64,000 nt of DNA from Flammeovirga agarivorans (GTDB lineage: Bacteria; Bacteroidota; Bacteroidia; Cytophagales; Flammeovirgaceae). Of this stretch, positions 9,040 to 17,662 are shown one piece after another. Under the pieces are notes generated by a model that saw only the letters and a program-made list of their open reading frames with translations, did not search any database and was not told where the DNA came from. Numbering within the stretch: position 1 is the stretch's first letter; every line of letters starts with the position of its first letter. Location: positions 1 to 64,000 of the forward strand of contig NZ_JABAIL010000001.1 of assembly GCF_012641475.1 (NCBI RefSeq). The letters are read 5' to 3'. A program made the translations under genes and the position numbers.

Positions 9040-9453
9040 TTAGCAGAATTCGTTATAAACTGCTACTAAGTGTTCTGCAATCATATCAGCAGAACGACCT
9101 TCAATATGATGTCTTTCGATGAAGTGAACTAATTCACCATCTTTGAACATAGCGATACTTGGAGATGATGGAGGGTATGGTAACATCAACTCTCTTGCTT
9201 TAGCTGTAGCCTCTTGGTCAACACCAGCAAAAACTGTTGCTAATTGTGCAGGCTTCTTTTCTGTTTTTGCTAAAGAACCTAGTACACCTGGACGGCAAGT
9301 ACCAGCAGCACAACCACAAACAGAGTTGATTACTAAAAGAGTAGTTCCCTCTTTTGCTAAAGCTTCTTCTACTTGAGCAGCAGAAGTTAAATCTGTAAAG
9401 CCATTGTCTGTTAACTCCATTTTCATAGGAGCTGTTAAATGTTCAGGATACAT
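9040..9453 (-). CDS. Bacilliredoxin, BrxA/BrxB family
   Basis: The 137-residue product has NSVCGCAAGTCRPG with the family CGC motif at Cys46-Gly47-Cys48, plus a further cysteine at 53, in a thioredoxin-like fold. Bacilliredoxins of this family (YphP/YqiW in Bacillus) remove bacillithiol from protein thiols. Whether this organism makes bacillithiol cannot be seen here. It is the last gene of a four-gene minus-strand run behind sufS, sufE and the SufT-like gene. That suggests it protects or repairs thiols involved in Fe-S cluster delivery. It ends at the bidirectional terminator. Confidence 0.88.
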   Translation of the reverse strand: MYPEHLTAPMKMELTDNGFTDLTSAAQVEEALAKEGTTLLVINSVCGCAAGTCRPGVLGSLAKTEKKPAQLATVFAGVDQEATAKARELMLPYPPSSPSIAMFKDGELVHFIERHHIEGRSADMIAEHLVAVYNEFC

Positions 9454-9491
9454 ATTTTTCGTTGTTAATTAAATTCGATTTAAAGAAGATT

Positions 9492-9836
9492 TTATAAGAA
9501 ACCAAGTTCAAGTTTAGCCTCTTCAGACATCATGTCTGTTGTGTATGGAGGTTCGAATGTAAGTTCAATTTCTACATCACTCACCTCTTCAACACTTTTT
9601 ACAACTTGCTCGATCTCACCAGGAATCTGCTCAGCAGATGGACAAGAAGGAGTAGTTAAAGTCATAAGGATATGTACTTTATTTAGAGGAGGAATAATGT
9701 TGATATCATAGATTAAACCTAATTCAAAAACATCAACTGGAATTTCAGGATCGTAAACTGTTTTTATTGCAGTAACGATTTTATCTTTTAGTTCTGTATT
9801 ACTTACAGGTGATACAGATTCTTTATTTTCTGACAT
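9492..9836 (-). CDS. SufT-type DUF59 (MIP18 family) Fe-S assembly protein
   Basis: The 114-residue product is a DUF59 domain: DPEIPV at 29-34, the conserved cysteine in TTPSCPSAEQIP (61-72) and a C-terminal FEPPYTTDMMSEEAK (94-108). The family includes SufT and eukaryotic MIP18/CIA2, which help insert Fe-S clusters into target proteins. I chose ATG at 9836 rather than a TTG 12 bases upstream. It lies 20 bases after the sufE stop and 38 before the bacilliredoxin gene, inside a SUF-type operon, which supports the role. Confidence 0.88.
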   Translation of the reverse strand: MSENKESVSPVSNTELKDKIVTAIKTVYDPEIPVDVFELGLIYDINIIPPLNKVHILMTLTTPSCPSAEQIPGEIEQVVKSVEEVSDVEIELTFEPPYTTDMMSEEAKLELGFL

Positions 9837-9855
9837 AACGCTATTCAATTATTAT

Positions 9856-10293
9856 TTAGTTTTTTGCACTGTAAGCTAAAGCGTAGAATTTCATTTGCTT
9901 TATCATAGATGCAAAACCGTTAGAACGTTGAGAGCCGATGACACCGTTCATTCCTATTTTATCAAAAAAGAAAAGGTCGGCATTAATAATTTCTTGAGGA
10001 GAACGACCATTTAATACTCTAATTAGAAGGCTAATTAATCCTTTTGTAATGTCTGTGTTACTATCTGATTGGAAAATTACTTTACCATCTATAAAGTCAG
10101 TAGTTAACCAAACTTTAGATTGACAACCTTTAATCAAGTTTTCGTCTACCATAAACTTTTCATCAAGAGGCGGTAATTCTTGTCCAAGTTCCATGATGTA
10201 GAAAATTGTTGATTCTCTATCTCCATCTAACAAATCGAAATCTTCAATAATATCGTTTTGTACTTCTTCTATACTTTTTGTTGCCACTGTCAT
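9856..10293 (-). CDS. sufE: SufE sulfur acceptor protein
   Basis: The 145-residue product matches SufE in length and in the active-site segment GCQSKVW with Cys57, which takes persulfide sulfur from SufS. Further family patterns are GRSPQEIINAD and a C-terminal helical tail. It follows sufS by 17 bases, so enzyme and acceptor are made together. sufB, sufC and sufD are not in this window; the scaffold complex must be encoded elsewhere or absent. Confidence 0.93.
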   Translation of the reverse strand: MTVATKSIEEVQNDIIEDFDLLDGDRESTIFYIMELGQELPPLDEKFMVDENLIKGCQSKVWLTTDFIDGKVIFQSDSNTDITKGLISLLIRVLNGRSPQEIINADLFFFDKIGMNGVIGSQRSNGFASMIKQMKFYALAYSAKN

Positions 10294-10310
10294 AATTTTA
10301 CACCTATTAT

Positions 10311-11531
10311 TTAACCAAACATTTTGACAATTCTTTTTAGAGCTTCGATAAACTTATCTACCTCTTCAAAAGTATTGTAAACTGAGAATGATGCTCTAAC
10401 TGTACCTTCTAAATTATAACGAGCCATTAGAGGTTGCGTACAGTGATGTCCTGTTCTTACAGCAATTCCTCTTGCGTCTAACATCATTCCTATATCGTAG
10501 TTATGTATATTTTCTATCACAAACGAAAGTACACTAACTTTGTTTTTAGCTTGCCCGATTATTTTTGCTGAAGGAATTTCTGAAGTTAATTTCTCAGTAG
10601 CATATTCCAACAAAGCAATTTCATGAGCTGCTATATTTTCTTTACCATATTTATTGATGAATTCGAGAGCTTTTGCAAAAGCTACTGTATCAGCAATATT
10701 TGGAGTACCTGCTTCAAATTTGTAAGGAAGAGTATTGAAAGTAGTACCATCAAACGATACTTCCTTAATCATCTCTCCACCACCTAAGAAAGGTGGCATA
10801 TCGTTTAAGATATCTTCTTTACCATACAAAAAGCCCATACCTGTTGGTCCGAACATTTTGTGAGCGGAAGTCACAAAGAAATCACAGTTTAATTGTTGTA
10901 CATCAATAGGAAGGTGAGCAGCAGACTGAGCACCGTCTACCAATACCTTAGCACCTACTTCATGAGCTTTTTCAATGATTTTTTCAATAGGATTTATTGT
11001 TCCTAATGCATTCGAAGCGTGTACAACAGAAACAATCTTCACTTTATCTGAAAGCATTTTTTCAAATTCTTCGAAGATAATTTCTCCTTCATCAGTGATA
11101 GGAATAGGCCGTACAACCGCACCTTTTTCCTGAGCAATCATCTGCCATGGAACAATGTTAGAATGATGTTCCATTGTAGAAACTATAATCTCATCTCCTT
11201 CGGTAATATTCGCTCTACCAAAAGTATTTGCTACAAGGTTGATACCTTCTGTAGTTCCTTTAGTAAAGATTACTTGTTCTGTTTTAGGAGAATTGATGAA
11301 GTCTTTGATTAACTCTCTAGTACGCTCAAATTCCTGTGTAGCTTTGTCCGCTAAGGCGTGAGCTCCTCTATGTACATTTGAATTATAGCCATCATAATAC
11401 TCTGTTAATGCATCAGTAACAACTTTTGGTTTTTGGTTGGTTGCTGCATTATCAAAATATACTAATGGATGACCATTTACTTCTGTACTTAATATTGGGA
11501 ATTCACTACGAAGTTGTTCTACGTCAATCAT
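10311..11531 (-). CDS. sufS: Cysteine desulfurase SufS
   Basis: The 406-residue PLP enzyme releases sulfur from L-cysteine as an enzyme persulfide. DNAATNQKP (27-35) starts the fold, the PLP-binding lysine is in TSAHKMFGPTG (Lys225) and the persulfide cysteine is in RTGHHCTQP (Cys364), the class II pattern of SufS. ATG at 11531 (MIDVEQLRSEFP) gives the usual length; a TTG seven codons upstream is less likely. It is first in the run sufS-sufE-sufT-like-bacilliredoxin and is divergent from the MerC-like gene. Confidence 0.95.
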   Translation of the reverse strand: MIDVEQLRSEFPILSTEVNGHPLVYFDNAATNQKPKVVTDALTEYYDGYNSNVHRGAHALADKATQEFERTRELIKDFINSPKTEQVIFTKGTTEGINLVANTFGRANITEGDEIIVSTMEHHSNIVPWQMIAQEKGAVVRPIPITDEGEIIFEEFEKMLSDKVKIVSVVHASNALGTINPIEKIIEKAHEVGAKVLVDGAQSAAHLPIDVQQLNCDFFVTSAHKMFGPTGMGFLYGKEDILNDMPPFLGGGEMIKEVSFDGTTFNTLPYKFEAGTPNIADTVAFAKALEFINKYGKENIAAHEIALLEYATEKLTSEIPSAKIIGQAKNKVSVLSFVIENIHNYDIGMMLDARGIAVRTGHHCTQPLMARYNLEGTVRASFSVYNTFEEVDKFIEALKRIVKMFG

Positions 11532-11700
11532 TTTTATACTATTTAGAATCAATCTATATCTAATGAAACTGCAATTTTGTATAAAAGTTCTTTGTATTCA
11601 AGTTTCTTGACGTTTTCATTGAAAATATTTAGGAAAAACATGAATATATGATGAAATATTGATGCTTTAAGAAAAATTAAATATTGCGATGTTATCTTAC

Positions 11701-11745
11701 TTGCGACAAGTTTGCAATTTTCGTCTACAAGAATTTATTTTGTAG
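11701..11745 (+). promoter_or_regulatory. Candidate operator repeats before the MerC-like gene
   Basis: Two imperfect inverted repeats lie just before the ATG at 11747. TTGCGACAAGTTTGCAA (11701-11717) has matching TTGC/GCAA ends. A second (11725-11745) has CTACAA/TTGTAG ends. A metal-responsive Fur/Zur-type repressor would suit the His-rich product, but no regulator gene is adjacent and the match to any consensus is my inference. Confidence 0.3.
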
Positions 11746-11746
11746 C

Positions 11747-12193
11747 ATGATTGAAAAAGTTCAAATAAAGTTAGAGAAATACGCAGATCAGATAGGATTT
11801 ACCGGCTCATTCTTTTGCCTGGTACATTGCATTCTAACATCAGGTTTGATATTTATCAGCTCTACTGTCTCTCATATTCATGATGGACATGATCACGACC
11901 ATGGTCACGTATTTGACTTTTGGGGGGTATTAGATATCTCTATGATTCTAGTAGGAGGTGTTGCTGTTTATTTTGCTAGTAAAAAGACTCACTCAAAACC
12001 TATAAAATGGGGTTTATGGTTGTCTTACTTAGTATATGCAACATCGATGTTGATTAAATATGTGGGGTTTGAGCCTGTATGGTTAGCTGTTTTATCTTAT
12101 ACAGCTTCTTTTGCGTTAATTGCTTTACACTTAGCAAATTTAAAGTTTTCGCATTCATCAAAAGAATGTGATTCTAAAGTGTGTGTATCATAA
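11747..12193 (+). CDS. MerC-domain membrane protein with His-rich segment
   Basis: The 148-residue product has about four hydrophobic helices. Helix 1 carries a Cys pair (SFFCLVHC, Cys24 and Cys28) as in MerC-type proteins. A loop after it is packed with metal-ligand residues, HIHDGHDHDHGH (43-54), and the C-terminus has two more cysteines (KECDSKVC). I chose ATG at 11747 over a longer frame because MIEKVQIKLEKYAD is a normal amphipathic lead-in and the upstream part is promoter-like. MerC proteins carry mercury in mer operons, but Bacteroidota homologues often sit in zinc-linked contexts, which the His loop favours. A nearby reverse-strand ABC permease has a similar His loop. Confidence 0.75.
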   Translation: MIEKVQIKLEKYADQIGFTGSFFCLVHCILTSGLIFISSTVSHIHDGHDHDHGHVFDFWGVLDISMILVGGVAVYFASKKTHSKPIKWGLWLSYLVYATSMLIKYVGFEPVWLAVLSYTASFALIALHLANLKFSHSSKECDSKVCVS

Positions 12194-12217
12194 CCTAGTC
12201 TAGACTTCCGTTATCAA

Positions 12218-12865
12218 CTAAATTAATAAACCAGTTAAGTTTACATTAAAAATAAAATCTAGAGCAAGTAAGTAAGGAACAAGGTAGATTTTCCAAGTAT
12301 TTATAAGCTCAGGAGCTAAAATCACTAATCGGTCTATTAGAAACTGATTAAATATGAATATGTAGAGTAGAATAGATACTCCATAAATCATTATTTTTTG
12401 AACAATTACTTCAATAACACTAGTTCTTAATTTATTAAGATCTCTGTAGTGATGAATGATATCGTCTGCTTTTGTTATTCCACTTAGCATACCACCAATT
12501 ACTTCTTCCAAAAGATATTTTTCTGATAATACCCTTAAGTAGAAACTAATCAGTTTTTTACTATTAAAGAAGACAAAGACATTCCCTTTGTTTAGTAAAA
12601 TAAATGAAATATATCTATAGGTTGAAAACCCTATTTGAGTGATTGTGATTAATAATAAACCAACACCAAATAGCGATCCTACTAATATCGTAGAGTCTCC
12701 GAAAATTTGTGAATTGCAAATGATTGACCCAATTGTGAAGTTCAGTAACAATAAACTGCAGAATCGAAATGTATTTTTTACTAGTTGAAAAAGATAATGG
12801 TCAATGACTTGATGTACACTTTGTTCATTTGACTCTAATGATAATTTGCCAAATGTATTTAACAT
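12218..12865 (-). CDS. Hypothetical membrane protein
   Basis: The 215-residue protein (ATG at 12865; a TTG five codons upstream is less likely) has hydrophobic segments at roughly residues 35-55, 60-85 and 160-180, and possibly one at 190-210. This layout, with an amphipathic region in between, recalls small Yip1/RDD-like membrane proteins, but no signature is visible. I do not recognise it. It lies 77 bases downstream of the DUF3299-like gene and may be the last gene of that minus-strand operon. Confidence 0.55.
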   Translation of the reverse strand: MLNTFGKLSLESNEQSVHQVIDHYLFQLVKNTFRFCSLLLLNFTIGSIICNSQIFGDSTILVGSLFGVGLLLITITQIGFSTYRYISFILLNKGNVFVFFNSKKLISFYLRVLSEKYLLEEVIGGMLSGITKADDIIHHYRDLNKLRTSVIEVIVQKIMIYGVSILLYIFIFNQFLIDRLVILAPELINTWKIYLVPYLLALDFIFNVNLTGLLI

Positions 12866-12942
12866 GGATAATGAAGTCAATTAAGTTAGACTTCAAGATA
12901 ATGAAAATATTTGTAAATATTAGATATTAAACGATGTTGTAT

Positions 12943-13389
12943 TTAGTCTTCTACTTTAATTAGCACAGTATCTGATAATTTATATATCAAACTATAAAAA
13001 TCATCTCTGTTTAATTTCAATCTACCCTTCACAGTTACCTTCTTATTTACCCAGCTTTGTTTTTTCGGGATATCCAATTCCATAACGGTTTCAGGCCCTG
13101 CGTTACCACAGAAAAAGCAATTAGCAAAAGCCATGTAGGATAAGATACTTGTGCCATCTTCACTATCAACAGGTAAGATATACCCTGAAATAGTAATTAG
13201 AGAACCATCTAGCATTTCGACTTCCCCACCAAAAATAGGTTCTGAAACTTCGAAACCAAGCGTCTCATCCATGTAAGTTTTCATTTCTACATGTCCTAAG
13301 GTCTTCCAAACATCCATGGTGTTTTGGGCTGAACATACAGATTGAATTAGTATAAAAGTGAAAACTAAAAATAGTGTGTGAAGTTTCAT
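12943..13389 (-). CDS. Exported DUF3299-like protein
   Basis: The 148-residue product starts with a signal peptide (MKLHTLFLVFTFILIQSVCSAQ). The mature part has ITISGYILPVD, then a Cys-containing segment FANCFFCGNAGPE (Cys91, Cys94) and KVTVKGRLKLN, which resembles the DUF3299 pattern of a beta-barrel with a Cys-Pro-rich loop. ATG at 13389 lies two bases before the stop codon of the permease gene on this strand, so translation is coupled; that settles the start. DUF3299 proteins are known beside ABC transporters in zinc-regulated loci of gammaproteobacteria; a similar link here is an inference. Confidence 0.65.
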   Translation of the reverse strand: MKLHTLFLVFTFILIQSVCSAQNTMDVWKTLGHVEMKTYMDETLGFEVSEPIFGGEVEMLDGSLITISGYILPVDSEDGTSILSYMAFANCFFCGNAGPETVMELDIPKKQSWVNKKVTVKGRLKLNRDDFYSLIYKLSDTVLIKVED

Positions 13390-13390
13390 G

Positions 13391-14608
13391 TTATTCAGAT
13401 AATGCCTGTGAAATGTTCGTTCTAGCCGCTTGAATAGCGGGAAGTATAGAAGCGATGAAGCCAATAATTAAAGTTCCTGCAAATAAATAGATTTCTCCGG
13501 TATTAAATGCAGTCCCACCAATATTTAAAGCATTTAGAGTGTCGATTTGGTTGGCGGCGATATAGATAGAAGCATGACTTAAAGTAATGCCAATTATATA
13601 TCCTAAAACGGAACATAGCATGCCTTCAATAATAAGTAAACCAAAAATATAATTCTGATTGGTACCTAATGATCGTAAGTAAGCCAACTCATACTTTCTT
13701 TCTTTTAATGAGTTGAAAAGTGATATGAAAATACTTAACCCCGAAACGATCATAATAGCAATGGCAAGAAACTTTAAAGCAGTGATAGCGTCACCTAAAA
13801 GTGAAAGTAGTCTTGCTGTTTCGTATGCTGGGCTTGCTGCTTGCATTGATGTTTGTTCGTTGACCATTCTAGGAAGCGTAATTGCACCCATCGGATTTCG
13901 GAACTTGATTAACATCGTAGTAATTTCTTTTCCATGATCTTTGCCTTTATCTCCAAGGTTACCAAAGTTTACTTTTGACTCATTTTCTTCAGCATGCACA
14001 TCCCAAATTGATGCTAAACTGGTTAAGAGTAATTGGTCGATTACAGTACCTGTAGGAGCAAGAATTCCTACCACTTCAAAATGTTCATGGTCGTGGTGAT
14101 GTCCACCTCCACCAATGCCATGTGAACTATGAAAATCATCACCAATTTCTAATCCTAACTTTTTAGCAACTGCAGCTCCTATGGTTACTTCAAAAGGTTT
14201 CTCCTCATCCCAAAGTTTACCTTCTGCCAAAGTGGCTTTATATAATTCAGGATACTCATGAGTAGTACCAACAAGTCTATGGCCTTTATAGCTATCTCCA
14301 AGTGATTGAGGGATAGCTTTAGCCACAAGTGGATGTTTTTGTAATTTCTTAGTTTCTTCTAAAGGGATATTTCCCGTAGGAGTATCTACTTGGTAAATAG
14401 CACACAGTATAAGTTGCAAAGGACTACCTTTTGCTCCCACAACCATTCCAATTCCTGCTTGATTTTTCTTTAATGTTTGTTCGAAATAATCTTGAGTGAG
14501 TAGTAATGCAGAAATAATACTTACACCGAAAGCAAAGAGAACAAGGTTTAATGATGTATTTAAAGGTTTATGCCAAAGGTTTTTCCAGGCAAATTGAAAG
14601 ATGTTCAT
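13391..14608 (-). CDS. FtsX/MacB-type ABC transporter permease with His-rich loop
   Basis: The 405-residue protein has the MacB/LolE layout: one N-terminal TM helix (about 20-40), a large periplasmic domain, then three TM helices (about 275-300, 325-350, 375-395) with the FtsX signature ERKYELAYLRSLG. Within the periplasmic domain is a striking insert, HSSHGIGGGGHHHDHEHFE (160-178), rich in histidine. FtsX-type permeases work by mechanotransmission rather than membrane passage. The insert suggests a periplasmic metal or metallophore ligand. It is 9 bases after the ATPase gene and is followed immediately by the DUF3299-like gene. Confidence 0.85.
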   Translation of the reverse strand: MNIFQFAWKNLWHKPLNTSLNLVLFAFGVSIISALLLTQDYFEQTLKKNQAGIGMVVGAKGSPLQLILCAIYQVDTPTGNIPLEETKKLQKHPLVAKAIPQSLGDSYKGHRLVGTTHEYPELYKATLAEGKLWDEEKPFEVTIGAAVAKKLGLEIGDDFHSSHGIGGGGHHHDHEHFEVVGILAPTGTVIDQLLLTSLASIWDVHAEENESKVNFGNLGDKGKDHGKEITTMLIKFRNPMGAITLPRMVNEQTSMQAASPAYETARLLSLLGDAITALKFLAIAIMIVSGLSIFISLFNSLKERKYELAYLRSLGTNQNYIFGLLIIEGMLCSVLGYIIGITLSHASIYIAANQIDTLNALNIGGTAFNTGEIYLFAGTLIIGFIASILPAIQAARTNISQALSE

Positions 14609-14617
14609 AATGGAAGA

Positions 14618-15259
14618 TTAGTGAAGTGGTTTTAGATTCAATACATGACCATCGAAAGCAGTCTTCAGACGGCTATCATGAGTAACAATAATTAAAGCAG
14701 TATTTTCTTCCGCTGATAATTCTCTTAATAACTGAATAACGGATTCTGCATGGTGATCATCAAGACTCGCAGTTGGTTCATCTGCCAAAAGTAGCGTAGG
14801 CTTATTTATTAATGCCATAGCAACACTGAGTCTTTGTTTTTCACCTTCACTCATCTTTTTAGGTGATTGTCCTAAATGTTGTAGTATTCCAAGTCGCTTT
14901 AATAAATACTTTATACGATCCTTATCTACTTGGTTCCCTGCTGCTTTCTGTGCAAAAGCTAAGTTTTCTTCAACTGTTAAGGCACTAGCAAAGTGAGGTT
15001 TCTGGAAGATAATACCAATATTATCTCCTCTGAACTTATCCATTTTTCGGCCTTTTAGATCCGTTATATCTTGTCCATTAATAACAATCTTACCTTCTTG
15101 GTTAGGTAGCAATCCTCCTAGTAGATGTAGTAATGTAGTTTTACCACATCCTGATGGACCTAAAATTAGCATCTCATCACCAGCACCAATATTAAAGTCT
15201 GGAAAACTGATTTTGGTGGTATTTGAATAGGTATATTTTAGTTGATTTGTTTGAATCAT
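14618..15259 (-). CDS. ABC transporter ATP-binding protein, LolD/MacB type
   Basis: The 213-residue ATPase has Walker A GPSGCGKTT (about 34-42), the Q-loop FQKPHF, signature MSEGEKQR, Walker B LLLADEPTASLD and an H-loop VTHD. Its size fits LolD/FtsE-type partners of FtsX-like permeases. The signature is SEGEKQ rather than the usual SGGQ, a small departure. It is first in a minus-strand operon with permease and exported protein, and starts in a 238-bp divergent gap. Confidence 0.92.
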   Translation of the reverse strand: MIQTNQLKYTYSNTTKISFPDFNIGAGDEMLILGPSGCGKTTLLHLLGGLLPNQEGKIVINGQDITDLKGRKMDKFRGDNIGIIFQKPHFASALTVEENLAFAQKAAGNQVDKDRIKYLLKRLGILQHLGQSPKKMSEGEKQRLSVAMALINKPTLLLADEPTASLDDHHAESVIQLLRELSAEENTALIIVTHDSRLKTAFDGHVLNLKPLH

Positions 15260-15497
15260 CTTCGTGTTTATATAAGAGACCGAAAAGATACTAATATTTC
15301 AAGAATTTAGATTACTATATCTGTTGTAATATCTGTGATTATAAGTTTATTAAGAATTTATAGTAATAAAACTATATCTCGAAAGATGTTTCTTTAGCTA
15401 CCTAGGATTTTAATTAATGTGTGCTCTAAATTTATAATACAACAACTTCTATATATCTATTTATTTTTTTATAAACTATTTGTAAGCTATTAATAAA

Positions 15498-17411
15498 ATG
15501 AGAAAAAGCTTTTTAACTATTGTCACACTATTACTGTGTCTGTCTGCCTTTGCTCAAAAAAAAGTGGCCTGGATTTTAGATGTCGAGGGTAATGAAAAAC
15601 AAATCTTCGTACACGCTTTCACAGGGGTTTCTGTATTAGAAACTTCAAAGTTCTATTATGGTATCAATCCAGATACACAATCATTTATTTGGAGACTTGA
15701 GAAAAACGCAACAAACGAAGGTGCAAAAAAAGTAAACAATATTGCTAACATGGCAGGAGCTGGTGGACAGTTCAATTCATTAGTTAGCGAATCATGGCAA
15801 CCTATTCCATTATCTCCATTTGTTTCAGTAGACAAGAAAACTATTGACATTACTACAGGTAAAGTGATCCTTGGTGAAGGTGAAGATGAGTATTCAAAAA
15901 TTACTCAAACTTACTTTATCGCTGAAGCATATGTTTATTTAGTAGAGACATTAACTGCTGATAAACAAAAGAAATTATACTGTATTGATATGAACGACAA
16001 ATCAGTTCGTTGGAAAACAGTAGTAGGAAGCATGACAGGTGCTGGTAAACTATTAAAAATGGCTGGAGCTACTTCATCATTAGATGTATCGTTATCTCCA
16101 AAAGTGACTAACTCTGGTGATTTCATCTATAGAGGAGGTAAAACATTATTCTTATTGAAAGGAAATTCAGGTGAAATTGTTTGGCAAAACGAAGTAAACC
16201 CAGGTGCGTTTTTCTTAGACAACAAGCAAGAGTATTTAGTAGTAGTAGATGCTCCATCAGCATTTGGTCAACCGAAATATGGTGAAGTGAAATTGGGTAA
16301 AAAAATCCAAGCATTAGATATCAAAAATGGTCAGCCATTATGGAAAAAGCCTGTGAAATTGGATGATAGCTACATTTCATCGATGAATGTTAGTGATAGT
16401 GAATTCCTTGTAAACTCAGGAAACTCAATTAACATCTATGAGTACAAATCAGGTCAGTCTATCTGGAAAAAAGGTTACAAAGCGGGTAATGTCAAAGAAG
16501 TGAAGCTATTAGGTGATAACCTAGAAGTATTCTACGGAAACAAGCAAATGTTAATTGCAAAATCTGATGCATCTGAGCAATGGAAAAAGCCAATTAAATT
16601 TGATATGGATGAAGATATCGAAGGTGGTGTAATCAAAAAAGAATACGAGAAAGGTATTTTAATGATCCACTCAAGAGGTTTAGGATTCTATGACAAAACT
16701 TCTGGTAAGAAAATCTGGAACTTTAAAGCGAACACTGATAAAGTATCATTCGATGACCAATCAACAATGGTTGCAGTTTTAGATAAGAAAAAACTATACT
16801 TATTTAACCCTAACTTAGTAGAGAAGAAGCCAGAAAAATCTAAGTTCGATATTGAAGAGCCAAAAGATATATTCTTCTTTGAAACTACAGAAAAAGGATA
16901 CTTTATTGTTGGTCCTCAAGAATTCTTATGTTTAGATAAGAAAGGTACTTTAGTATCTCAAAAATATTACAAGCAATTAGAAGCTGACCGTTTAGCTAAA
17001 GCAGCTTTAATGGCAGGTAAAATTGCTGGTGACTTATCAACATCAGTACAAATTGGTTCAACTAATTCAAATGGTGAAACTGAATTTGCTGCTCCGTTTA
17101 TGAGTCCTGAAACAACAAGAAATGTTGAAGCAGTTTCTGATTTACAAAGAGAGCAATTAGCGAAAATCAGAAACCAAAATAAACTTCATGGTAAAGCTCA
17201 AGTTATTGGTAACCATGCGTTCTTTATGGAAGGTGTAAAAACTGAAGCAGGTGATCAGTTAACGATGATCAAAGTAGATAAAAATACTGGTGAAGAGCTT
17301 GAAAGATTTGAAGTAGGTAGTGACCGTAAGGTAGTATATAAGATCATTGAATCTCAAAATATCTTATATGCTGTTGTTGGTGGTAAACTAACTGCATACT
17401 ACTTGAACTAA
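15498..17411 (+). CDS. Exported PQQ-like beta-propeller protein
   Basis: The 637-residue product has a signal peptide ending SAFAQ at about residue 20. The body is a run of propeller-blade motifs ending in a Trp: GEIVWQNEV, GQPLWKKPVK, GQSIWKKGYK and GKKIWNFKAN, as in quinoprotein-like folds such as BamB. The C-terminal third includes a helical, Ala-rich part (KAALMAGKIAGDL) and ends in another blade. No cofactor ligands or catalytic residues are evident, so it is probably a binding scaffold rather than a quinoprotein enzyme. It is monocistronic, with its own terminator, and divergent from the ABC operon. Confidence 0.72.
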   Translation: MRKSFLTIVTLLLCLSAFAQKKVAWILDVEGNEKQIFVHAFTGVSVLETSKFYYGINPDTQSFIWRLEKNATNEGAKKVNNIANMAGAGGQFNSLVSESWQPIPLSPFVSVDKKTIDITTGKVILGEGEDEYSKITQTYFIAEAYVYLVETLTADKQKKLYCIDMNDKSVRWKTVVGSMTGAGKLLKMAGATSSLDVSLSPKVTNSGDFIYRGGKTLFLLKGNSGEIVWQNEVNPGAFFLDNKQEYLVVVDAPSAFGQPKYGEVKLGKKIQALDIKNGQPLWKKPVKLDDSYISSMNVSDSEFLVNSGNSINIYEYKSGQSIWKKGYKAGNVKEVKLLGDNLEVFYGNKQMLIAKSDASEQWKKPIKFDMDEDIEGGVIKKEYEKGILMIHSRGLGFYDKTSGKKIWNFKANTDKVSFDDQSTMVAVLDKKKLYLFNPNLVEKKPEKSKFDIEEPKDIFFFETTEKGYFIVGPQEFLCLDKKGTLVSQKYYKQLEADRLAKAALMAGKIAGDLSTSVQIGSTNSNGETEFAAPFMSPETTRNVEAVSDLQREQLAKIRNQNKLHGKAQVIGNHAFFMEGVKTEAGDQLTMIKVDKNTGEELERFEVGSDRKVVYKIIESQNILYAVVGGKLTAYYLN

Positions 17412-17435
17412 ATCATTCTATGGGGTTGTTGAAAG

Positions 17436-17471
17436 GAGTCATCTTATTTTTATAAGATGACTCTTTTGTTT
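17436..17471 (+). terminator. Terminator of the propeller-protein gene
   Basis: Perfect arms GAGTCATCTTA (17436-17446) and TAAGATGACTC (17453-17463) close a short T/A loop and are followed by TTTTGTTTT. Confidence 0.88.
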
Positions 17472-17599
17472 TACGATTTTTCTAAATAATTGTCTGAATA
17501 TTATATTATTCATATAAAAAAACTCAAGATCAATTAAAATTGTAAAAATTAAGAGTTTTGATTGTGAATTTATATTCTACTTATTACTTTTATGTCGCA

Positions 17600-17662
17600 A
17601 TGAAAAATGTAACAAGAAATATCGTAAAGTCATGGTGGTGGCGCTCAGTTAATTCAAATTGA
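17600..17662 (+). CDS. trpL: trp leader peptide with three Trp codons
   Basis: A 20-codon frame, ATG 17600 to TGA 17660-17662, encodes MKNVTRNIVKSWWWRSVNSN. Three consecutive TGG codons (17633-17641) stand directly before the first arm of hairpin 1:2, and the stop codon falls in the second arm. The leader is 118 bp before trpE and followed by a terminator. This is the layout of a ribosome-sensed attenuator: lack of charged tRNA-Trp stalls the ribosome on the TGG run. Trp is otherwise rare, so a WWW run in a 20-residue peptide at this place is unlikely by chance. No strong promoter was found; TTG (17562-17564), N20, TACTTTTA is a weak candidate and would sit very close to the ATG. Confidence 0.85.
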   Translation: MKNVTRNIVKSWWWRSVNSN

